From contig NC_088295.1 in the NCBI RefSeq assembly GCF_032854445.1, positions 20,943,385 to 21,007,384 of the forward strand: DNA of 64,000 nucleotides. The letters run 5' to 3'. The stretch is from Liolophura sinensis. Taxonomy: Eukaryota > Mollusca > Polyplacophora > Chitonida > Chitonidae. This document shows, in pieces, positions 1 to 10,900 of the stretch (position 1 is its first letter; the number at the start of each line of letters is the position of its first letter). Both the position numbers and the translations under genes were made by a program. The notes beneath the pieces are model-generated. The model saw nothing but the letters and a program-made list of their open reading frames with translations. It had not been told where the DNA came from and did not search any database.

Positions 1-990
1 GGTACAAGGGTAAATTATGTGTGATACAAGGATAAATTATGTCTGATACAAGAGAAAATTATGTGTGATACAAGGGTGAATTGTGTGGTAAAAGGGTAAA
101 TCATGTGTGGTACAAGGGTAAATTATGTCTGATACAAGGGTAAATTATGTCTGATACAAGGGTGAATTATGTGTGGTAAAAGGGTAAATCATGTGTGGTA
201 CAAGGATGAATCGTGTATGGTACAAGGGTGAATCGTGTATGGTACAAGGGTGAATTATGTGTGATACAAGGGTAAATCATGTGTGGTACAAGGGTGAATC
301 GTGTGATACACAGGTGAATTATTTGTGGTACAAGGGTGTATCGTGTGATATAAAGGTGAATTATGTGTGGTACAAGGGTAAATCATGTGTGGTACAAGGA
401 TGAATCGTGTGACAAAGGCGAATTATGTGGTGTACAAGGGTAAATTATGCATGATACAAGAGTAAATCGTGTGATACAAGGGTGAATTATGTGTGGAATA
501 AGAGTAAATCATATATGGTTCAAGGGGAAATCATGTATGGTACAATGCTGAATAATGTATGGTACAAGGGTGAATCATATATGGTACAAGGGTGAACCAT
601 GTTTGGTACATGGATGAATTGTACATGTATGGTACAGGAAAAAATCATGTATAGAACAGGGGTGAATCATGTGGGGTACAAGAGAAAATCATGTATGGTG
701 CAAGGATGCATGTGTGGTACAAGGGTGAATCAAAAAAGGGTGAATCAAAAAAGGGTGAATTGTGCATGGTGCAAGGGTGCATCATGTGTGGTATAAGAGT
801 AAATCATGCATGGTACAATGGTGAATAATGTGTGGTACAAGGATGAACCGTTTGTGATACAAGAGAAAAATCATGTATGGCACATGGGTGTATTGTGTAT
901 GGTACAAGGGTAAATCATGTATGAAATCAAGAATAAATTATGTATAGTACAAGGGTCAAACACATATGGTACAAGAGAAAAATTAAATAT
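1..990. repeat. Minisatellite, about 20-22 bp unit
   Basis: The whole stretch is a degenerate tandem array. The common unit reads roughly ggtacaagggtgaatcatgt, with variants such as gatacaagggtaaattatgt. Units differ by single substitutions and 1-2 bp length changes, and the array decays toward its right end. It probably sits in an intron or the 3' flank of the annexin gene, because the last annexin exons are not in the window and must lie further left. The short open frame across 599-796 is a by-product of the repeat and is not called as a gene. Confidence 0.95.
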
Positions 991-1013
991 ACTGAATGAA
1001 ATGTTGCTATATG

Positions 1014-1640
1014 CCACAATGCCAGTATTTCAGTAATATCATGGTAGTGAATATATTAACACGAATGGGTCAAAGTGTATGTTGTCTGTGCCATGTAGCA
1101 TCATTTCCATGTAATGTAAATTAAGCCAAATGGGGATGACACTGACACTTTCAACTTGCTTCTAAAAAGTACAGGCTTAGCTTACGTCGTACCCTGAGCG
1201 ACCGCAGCGCATCCAATAATAGAGAAAGCAATGTTAAACAAAATGTTAGGGGTGGTTTCTCAAAAAGCACTGCATTTATTGAGCTCAGGGATTGCACACT
1301 TGTAGAGCAGAATAGCTTGAGGGAGATGTTCCATCATTGTACTGAGCTCAAAGTTCACTCACATGTGGAATACAATATTCATCATTCAGTCGGTGTGTGC
1401 ATATTAAATACCATAAATTACTGAATTCCTGACTTATTAGGTGTTTACTATGTGTTAGAATCAGTGTTGAACAAAATGTACTGAGCTCAAGGTTCGCTCG
1501 CATGTGGAGAACAATATTCATCATTCAGTGGGTGTGTGCATATTAAATACCGTAAATTACTGAATTCCTGACTTAGTGTATTGTGTATTAGAATCACTGT
1601 TGAACAAAATGTTTGGGTTGGTATCTTAAAAACTATCATA
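1014..1640. repeat. Dispersed repeat with internal tandem units of about 139 bp
   Basis: Two near-identical tandem units start at about 1340 and 1479, each beginning tactgagctcaa and ending gttgaacaaaatg. The flank near 1185 carries gtcgtaccctgag. The same family recurs in the opposite orientation near 45700-46065 and 63000-63360, and weakly near 58600-58860. Shared features are the gtacacac/catt motifs, a 'gaattcagtaatttatggt'-like segment and a terminal 'gggtacga' motif. The arrangement of a short element with core tandem repeats resembles the pearl/Helentron-type non-autonomous elements of bivalves, but that class assignment is inference. Confidence 0.6.
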
Positions 1641-1925
1641 TGTATTCACCTGATGTTTTACATGCCTATAAAGCACAATGGCACAAGAGGGAGTGTTCCA
1701 TTGCTGATGCTCTGTTAGCATATTACCGTAAATTACCAAATTCACGATTTCAGTTTATGCAATGCAATACAATGGGCTGAAATTTTGCATTCATGTGTCT
1801 CTTGCAGGCGAACTCTTTGATAGCTTTACTATCAATTCTAAGTTACATTCAGAAATGTTCAGGGACTGAAGCAACAACTAGTTCTTGGAACTAGTAACAA
1901 CAGTTATAAAAGCATGTGTGTCTAC

Positions 1926-4900
1926 CTCCTTGTAGGCATCAAATGTTGCCCTCAGCTGGTAGAAGTGGCGCAGTGACATGATCTGTAGGAAGGTGTCCTC
2001 CTCTGTGCCTATCTTCCCTTCCCCAGCCTGATACAGTTTCTCGGCCTCTTCCTTAGCCTTACCCTCATCTATCACACAGCCTGGGCCCTCTGACAACACT
2101 CGCTCCATCTCCTCTTCTGTCAGCTCATCTCTGTTAGCCTGATCAACAGGGCATAATTCATCACACAAAGGCAACTACAGTTAACTTGTCCAGAAAATGT
2201 ACAAATCCAACATGCTCTCATTAGACAAATATAATATACACCCAATCTTTGTATACTGATCTTGTTAGTTGGGAGACAGACAATATAACTTGCCTATACA
2301 ATCTGCATGGTTAGTTCATCTTATCTCAGCTATTTGACAAATGATAGGTGAATGCAATATATATCTGAGGATGTATATACACTTTATACATTACTTTATA
2401 TTAATGTATGAACTGAATCAAGCTATCAGGTATTAAAACCAAACCTGAAGACAGGATACCAAAAGCCTTTTGAAATAACCACTAGTGTCATCCAAGATGT
2501 CTTGCTCCAAAGTTTTTTCAAAATCTGAAAGGTAATACATGTTTTTATATAAAGTAACGAAACAGACTTTCTTAATTGAAACTACACACTACAAGTATGC
2601 AAATGAAAGATATACATGTACACTGGTACAACTACTTAAACACACTAATCAGCTGATAATCTGATTGTTCAGGTCTCTGATGTAAACAAAATTTAAGATA
2701 AATACCTCGCACATGTAAATGGTACTTTTCATGTAATCATCTCTTTTATGTCTGAGTAGGGTAAACTGATTTTCTTCCCTGAAAAATTCACATGTCCTGA
2801 ACCACACGGAAAGTAATGAGTCATACCAGGGTCTGGATAAAAACCAGATCCTCAGATGTTATCCAGTATTTGATTATTGTTGCAGCTCAAAATCTTACGT
2901 TTTTCATAACATTCACAGATCTCCTGAATTTCAGCATTTGAACGTGTGCACAGCAGTTCAATTAGAACCATATCCTTTGTTCCAGGACCCTACAAGTATG
3001 GAAACAAATTCACCAATTATGTTCTTTTCTAGACCATTTACATTGTACAAGTAATTAAAGCTTTATACTTTCCCTTAATTGTTTGAAACAGGTCAATCCA
3101 TGGAAGAAGATGACATATTATATACATTGTAGACGTATCAAACATCTGCTAATCTACACCATTAAACTCTCTGGGAGATTATTCTTCAACTTCATCAATT
3201 TAATATATGCATCATAACTAATACTGAACTGTAGAACTAAGCTAGAGAAAACTTACCGACATAGCTTTATTTAACGTCCAGGCATCATAATATGTCCTTG
3301 GCTGAAATAATGCCAGGATGGCTTCCTCGAAATTACCAGTCAACTCTGACAAAAGCTCTTCTATCAAATCCTGAAAAAATAGAATCAATACAGCCAAATT
3401 TTTGGAAACAATCTATGTACATTTTTTATTACTTAATTCGGTTTTATGACCAAATGTCTGTGAATCATATCCTTCTTTTCTTACAGGTTTTCCATTTTAT
3501 ACATTTATTTCTGACATCAATAACGCTGATGTTGGGTGTTAATTCAAGCTCTTGCAACTTCAGATGCAATGTCATGTCAGGATGTCTGTGTCTCCACCCA
3601 TAAACTTTACCACAAGTGAAAAATTACTGAGTATAACTTTAAGCAACTTGCAAATGCACTATTTATTTATTGGGGTTTAACACAGTACCTGGTAGTGTGG
3701 TTATGTTTACTAAGGGAGGACAGCAATCAGTGCCCGGATAAAAACTTTTTCCAGCTACCGAATAATCACTCTGATTTAGAAATCCAGCCAAATCAGCAAG
3801 CTTCATAATCAAAAGTTGATTGGCTGGGGCACAGGCAGAGTTTGGAAAAAAATATACCCAAATATTATTTACTGCAATATGTGGTCATTTATTGTCTAGC
3901 CCAATACCCAAAATTTGAAGGGGAAAAAAACATATCTTTACAGATGCCAAAACATAAATGATCAAAATTCCTATCAACAGTAGTAGTTCAGTGTGAGAAT
4001 ACATCTACTGCAACATACCTTGCCAAACATTGTTTTGTACACCTTAACTACCTCCTGCCTCTGGGAGTTGGAGATGTTAGAGGCAACATCAATTATAGGC
4101 TGTTCATCTGTTCCTGCAAATCACACAAACAGATATTCCATCTCACTAGCTGTGTTCAATTTATCTGCTCTCTTTATCTGATTGGTGTTCCATGACATAC
4201 ATGTAAGTATCACTGACTTAACCTGTAGCTTAGGAATCTCTGATATGTCAGGGTAGTGCTTACATCAAGGCCCATTTCTTTTCTAAAAATCATTGCATAC
4301 ATATTTATTTTATGTATTCATCTGATTGCTGTTTAGCAGCACACTCAAGGATTTGAAATGTCAGTTTTATGGGTGGAGTAAACTGAAGTGCTCGGAGCAA
4401 ACCACCAACCTCTGGCAAGTTACTTGACAATTTTTCATTCCTGTGATGAGTCATTAGGTGTATAGGTGCATTTCTTGTGGCAGGGCCAGTCCATGTCACC
4501 AAAGTGTTGCTACCAATGAAGTTTCATGCTGAAGACACCAGACATGACACCCCATCCAGTCACATTATACTGATACCGGGCCAACCAGTCCTGTTTCCTA
4601 GCTCTAACGTCTCAGTGAGGCAGCAACAAGTACCATTTTCAAAGTCTTTGGTATGACCACAGTCTCCTGACTGAGGCTGAGACTCTAACCATTAAGACAA
4701 TCAAGCATTATTGTCACCAAGAAACTACAAATTCCCTGCCAGAGGCCCGATTTGAGCCCATGCCTCAAGTGTCCTAGCAAATGAAATCCTAAATCATTAT
4801 ATATGCACAATCCTATAGACATTAAAATTATGAAAACACGGACAGGTATAATCTTACCTAATCCTGACATAGCATTTTCCAACGTCTCAGCAGCAGATTC

Positions 4901-4996
4901 AGCAGAAAAATCCTCACGAGGGTAAATGGTGCCTTTAAACACCTCAGCAGTCCCATACTTCATCATCTTAGAGATACCCTCATCTATATCCTCTAC
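1926..4996 (-). CDS. Annexin core exons, repeats 1 to 3
   Basis: Six exons encode the conserved core. 4858-4996 gives the lead-in KGTIYPREDF and the start of repeat 1. 4019-4113 gives TDEQPIIDVASNISNSQRQ. 3257-3370 gives DLIEELLSELTGNFEEAI and ends KAMS, which completes repeat 1 and opens repeat 2. 2899-2989 gives GPGTKDMVLIELLCTRSNAE. 2445-2524 gives EKTLEQDILDDTSGYFKRLL. 1926-2138 (71 codons) gives repeat 3 with AGEGKIGTEEDTFLQIMSLR and ends FDAYKE before a gtagac donor. Phases run 1, 0, 0, 1, 0, 0 at the exon ends and agree at every junction. Splice sites are canonical GT-AG throughout. Confidence 0.93.
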
Positions 4997-7900
4997 CTAT
5001 AATGTTACCGTACCATTATGATCTTTAGTTATTTAACATAAGATTGTACCACTGCAAACTAATATTTATAAATGAATCCATGCATAATTAATTAGTAATA
5101 TTCTCTGTATCATTTCTGTTTTCTGACATTACATGTATAAGCATACCTGTACAGTAATGACTGTTCAATCAGTTGAAATTAAAATATGAGTAGATTACTC
5201 CTGCCAGCAGACTGCACAGTTAATATTAAAATATATCTACAATATTAAATAAGAAATGACACAACGATACCATCATGATTCTTAATAGATTCAGTTTAAT
5301 TGCAACACAATGTCTGATAGGTTTACGTCATGTACACCAAATAAAATGTTGATTTCCAAGTATATGAGATCAGGTATGATGTAAAATTGGATTATGGGAG
5401 ACAAAAAAAATTAATGAACGCTAAAACAGTATACAATCATTTTAATCAGACACTACTAGTCTGAATTTTTATGCTTCTGAAGCACACATGATCAACATTT
5501 GAGCCTCATCTTGAATACATTGTTTATTAATCTTAACTCATAAATCTGATTCATTGTTTGACACAGCTGCTTACATTTCAGGTCTACGGCATGCAGTAGA
5601 GCTCAGTACTGGGTATAGCTGACCCAGGCCAAATAACTATTACATTTTTTTTTTCTCTCATAAATCAGTTGAGATGTTGGTCTGAACTCATGAGTTTAAT
5701 ATACCATCAATTTCAGCTTTCAAACACAATTATATATTTATTTGATTTTATGTTTTACACAGTACTCAAGAATGTTTCACTTATAAGACGGCTGCCAGCA
5801 TTATGCATGGTGTGTACCTGGGGAAAACCAATGACCATCCACAGGTTGCTGGAAAACCTTTCCATATACAGCCATAGAGGAAAACATCATGAGCTGGACT
5901 TAAACTCAGAGCCATCTGGCTAGAGCCATGTCACAAAATGATCAAAGTGAAAGGGTCATTTTTATTACTACGATAGTGTTAACATGGGCCATTTGCCAAA
6001 TTTGTCTTCAAACTGATCTCTTTATACATTGTTATATCCGAGAGTGCCATGGCTTATATATCACTTAACCCTTCTCTGACTGATCACCAAGTTTTCAACC
6101 CCACGCCTGACTGTTTACTCTCTTCATCTTGTATTCAACCCCATTCTTTGCTGTTCACCCCGTGTTCATCCACATCCCCGACTGCTCACCCCATCCCTAA
6201 CTGCTGACTCGATTTTATCCCCATCCCTAACTGCTGACTCGTGTTAATCCCCATTCCTAACTGCTCACTCGTGATTATCCCCATCCCTAACTGCTGACTC
6301 GATTTTATCCCCATCCCTAACTGCTGACTCGTGTTTATCCCCATTCCTAACTGCTCACTCGTGATTATCCCCATCCCTAACTGCTGACTTGTGTTCATCC
6401 CGATCACTAATTGCTGACTCGTTTTTATCCCCATCCCTAACTGCTCACCTTGTGCTTATCCCCGCCTCCATCTCCATGTTCCTCCTTAGGTTTGTCATGA
6501 TCCTCTTCTGGCTCAGCAGACTCTTCCTTCTCTGTAATCATAACAGATAACACACAGGCTATGTGTTCTCCAGCCGATTCACAAGTTTATACTGAGGGTT
6601 TGGGAGTTCCACTGAAATTCCTATTATCATGTAATTTTTCGTATGGAGAGTGAGAGAAGCATCTCATGTTCTCCAGATCTCCAGATAAATGAAGCTATGT
6701 AGAAATTCATAATAAATATACAAACAATAACTTCAGCCCTTCAACTTTGATTGCATGCAACATAATTCCAAGACTGTTAACATTACCTGCCTCTGGTATA
6801 TTAGTAAGACTGTTGACATTACCTGGCTCTATATATTAGTATTACTGCTCCGATTACCTAGCTCCCATCTATCAGCAAGAAATCTGACATTACCTGACTC
6901 TAGTAGATCAGGGTCATTGTTGACATTACATGATTCTGGTATATCAGTATTTCAGCCATCATTACCTGTCACTGGTTCTGGGACATCAGTAAGATTGTTG
7001 ACATTACCTGGTTCTGATATATCAGTATTGCAGCTCACATTACCTGGCCCTGGTATATCAGTGTCATTGTCGACATTACCTGGTTCTGGTATATTAGTAT
7101 TACAGCCATCATTACCTGTCACTGGTAAATCAGTAAGATTGTTGACATTACCTGGTTCTGGAATATCAGTAAGACTGTTGATATTAACCAGCCCTGGTGT
7201 ATCAGTATTACTGCTGACATTACCTACATTTGTAGCTCCCATATTACCCATCTCTGGTATTTCAGTAAGACTGTTGACATTACCTGGCTCTAGAATATCA
7301 GTAATATTGTTGACATTACCTGGCTTTGGTATGTCAGAAAGATTGTTGACATTACCTGGCTGTGGAATATCAGTAAGATTGTTGACATTACCTGGCTCTT
7401 GTTATTTCAGTAAGATTGTTGACATTACCCATCTCTGGTATTTCAATAAGATTGTTGACATTACCTGGCTCTGGTATACCAGTATAAGATTTTTGACATT
7501 ACCCATCTCCCATAATTCAGTAAGATTGTTGACATTACCCATCTCTGGTATTTCAGTAACACTGTTGACATTACCTGGGTCTGGTATTTTAGTAACATTG
7601 TTGACATTACCTAGTTCTGGTATTTCAATAACATTATTGACATTACCTGGTTCTTGTATTTTAATAACATTGTTGACATTACTTGGCTCTGGTATATCAG
7701 TATAAGATTGTTGACATTACCCATCTCCCGTATTTCAGTAACACTGTTGACATTACCCATCTCTGGTATTTCAGTAACACTGTTGACATTACCTGAGTCT
7801 GGTATTTCAGTAACATTGTTGACATTACCTGGTTCTGGTATTTCAATAACATTATTGACATTACCTGGTTCTTGTATTTTAATAACATTGTTGACATTAC

Positions 7901-10900
7901 CTGGTTCTGGTATTTCAGTAACATTGTTGACATTACCTGGTTCTGGTATTTCAGTAACATTGTTGACATTACCCATCTCTGGTATATTAGTATAAGATTG
8001 TTGACATTACCTGGTTCTGGTTCAGGCTTTTCCTCTTCATCTTTTTTCTCTATATAATATTAAAATTGAATATAAATGTACATATGCATGTGTATTTACT
8101 GACTGCTGTAATTCAGACTGAGAGCAGTTAACATCCCTGATTCTGATCACTTCTATTCATTATTTATCTAGATCATTTCAAATATTTGCACACACAAGCA
8201 CACATTCCATAGTAAATTAAAAGATATTTTACCAACTGAAAAATTTTAAATATTTGATAAATTTGAGAAATTTAGATACAGCTTCAAAAGCAAACACTAT
8301 TTGTCCTCTACTACACACAGAAAATGGTCCTTAATAAAGCCGAAACACCAGAAACAACTTGAAAACAATACTAGTAAACATGAAGATATTTATATTTTCA
8401 ATAGCACTGCAACATGAAAAGTTTCTCATTTTTGAAAACATAAAATACGGTTTTAGGCAAGAACAAATTGAACAAACAAAACTATTTGTAAACTGATTAA
8501 TATGGCTGAATACACAGCATGCATCATACATCACATTGTAACAAATACGTTTATCTAGCTTCACATAATGTAGATAATCTAAATACAACGCACTGAAACA
8601 AGTATATACCAATGAATAGGCCTCACTGTAGACTCGACAAATCAGCCAGTTTTGAAAGAGCCCAACAAATGTGCCAATTTTGACAGACTGTATAAACTAC
8701 ACTCAGAATACGGCAAAATGCATATTGTATCGGCAGGTTAAATAAGTAAGTTCTGGTAAGGTCAGATCAATGTCAATACACTGGCTGCAGCTTACAAATG
8801 CAGGTAAAGTAAAGAGTTTTAGAAAACTAATTCAATTAGCCCAACAGAATTATCATACAATTTTGAAATATACCAGGTAATTTCACTAATCCATTTCAAG
8901 GACTCAGCCAAAATGGGAAGATATCTTTAGCAGATTTGAGGATATTTGATTTAGTCAAGTTATTTCCAAGAAACTACGAATGAAGATTTAATGAACATAA
9001 AAACTTTTATATATTAAAGAGATTAAAACAATAAAAAGTACAAAATACATGTAGTTGCTCTCTGTATACATGTATATTCATGCATTTAAACTGAACCAAC
9101 AGGGCACAAATGAAGTCAAACCATATCCACAATGTACTAAACATACACTGGGTCACTCAATTTTATATATCCAAAAGCACTCAAAATATTTTATGCAGTC
9201 AGATTCAGAAAGAAGCACATAGCATGCATATCAATAAAATATATTCCATCAGCACTACTATCAATAAAAATCACCAATGAAAGTATTCTGATAGCTTAAC
9301 TTACTTATGTTGCTCGCTACATACATGTGTACTAAATACCAGTATACATCAAGTAAGAATTCTGTATTAACACACATGCAAGTACATGTGTATGTGAACT
9401 CATGTGAGGGCTTATTATTATAGAAGCCATATTCTCTAAACCACCACCATGTCATTAACTATTCACAGATTAACATAGGAAATACCACCCCCAACTATAA
9501 CATGTATATCACACAAAGTAAGCAACTATGTATGTAGTATGAAGAAGTTTAGAAGTGTCACACCGGAAGACAGAACTATAACACTTCCTCCACTAACAAT
9601 GATATAAACAAAGACCTTGTTATAGATGAACCGAACATCTTCTAATTTACAGACGTCTTAATGTTGTTACTACTGCAATCTTCAACCTTTTCAAAAACCA
9701 AGAACTTTTTCCAGTCGAATTTAAGCATACAATTATTACCAAAATGATGCTTAAAGATTTGTTTGTGCCACTAAAGGTGCAGTCTTCGTAGAACTGAGTA
9801 AATTAGTTCACTGCTCAACATAATTCTCTGAGAATGTTTCAAAATACTGGCTGCGAAGACCTGAAGAATTGCTGTAAGCACAAATGTGAAACTCACTGCA
9901 CTGAGAATTATCATATCACTACTTTTTTTATTTAATATGCATGGCAAACAACATATGCTTTGTTTTAAGGTAAATGAAAGCCAAACAATAACGTAAGGTT
10001 TGTCACACTGACAACTGAAAACCATGCATAAAAGAACAGTCCAAAAAGTAGAAGAAAAAGGTAGGCTAAGATGGGTATAGGTCTAAATGGGGACAGTTCC
10101 TGACCCTGTGTTAATAAAGTACGTGTGTTGAACATACAGCCAGAATTTAACCCATTCACTCAGTTGTACAGGTAATTCCCAGGTCCACCACCATTAGCAT
10201 CAGGGACAAGATTTTACATGCTGACAGAGAGGCCTCAGCTGACATGCAGTATGCATGCTTAATGAGTAGATGTACTGGGCTGTTGGAATACAAGGATATA
10301 TTGTTTTCGAGGTCTGAAAGGAACAGAAAATAGAAGAATAAGAATGGCAGTCCTATGAATAGCATGGTTTTTAACATAGATGTATTAAAACTTAAATAAC
10401 ACTGGTGACTTAGCAAACATCAGTAGCAGGACTAGATTATTGATGTAAACTGTTCCTTTTCCAGCTCATCAATATGATGTCACATCAAAGACAGTGTGAC
10501 CTTACAGCTGAAACTGATACGTTGTGACAATGCAGACATTGCGCTACAATCACTTTCTGACATACATTGCCTCAAGGTTCTACATCGTATCAGTACCATG
10601 TCACTGGACTAAAATATATGTCTCCTTTCCATAAAAAAGTTAATAAATCCATCTTAAAATTGTGACAGGTGCAATGAAAAGGGCTGGAATAAGTTTAATG
10701 TTGTTTTTATTTGCTTAAAATTTAATTATTAAATGTCTACTAAAAATGTGTACTCCACAACAAATGCATATACATGTCCACATACCTATTCAATTTACTT
10801 TTGAACACTGTTTGTGTCACTTGGTGAGCCTGGGTTAGACTTCAATCCTGCAAAACATATGACCATGGATTAGGCATTTCTGCCTGCAAGACATACAAAT

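Noticed and set aside
1-990. Short-unit array considered as CRISPR
   Set aside because: Units of about 20 bp are contiguous without spacers and the genome is animal; it is a minisatellite.
6186-6434. Minus-strand open frame of GMGINTSQQL-like repeats
   Set aside because: By-product of the 30-bp minisatellite beside an annexin exon; no independent support.
6755-7705. A 316-codon plus-strand open frame made of LLTLPGSGISV-like repeats
   Set aside because: It is produced by the 36-bp minisatellite, whose unit is a multiple of three and stop-free. The array is intronic on the opposite strand and no start context or domain supports a protein.
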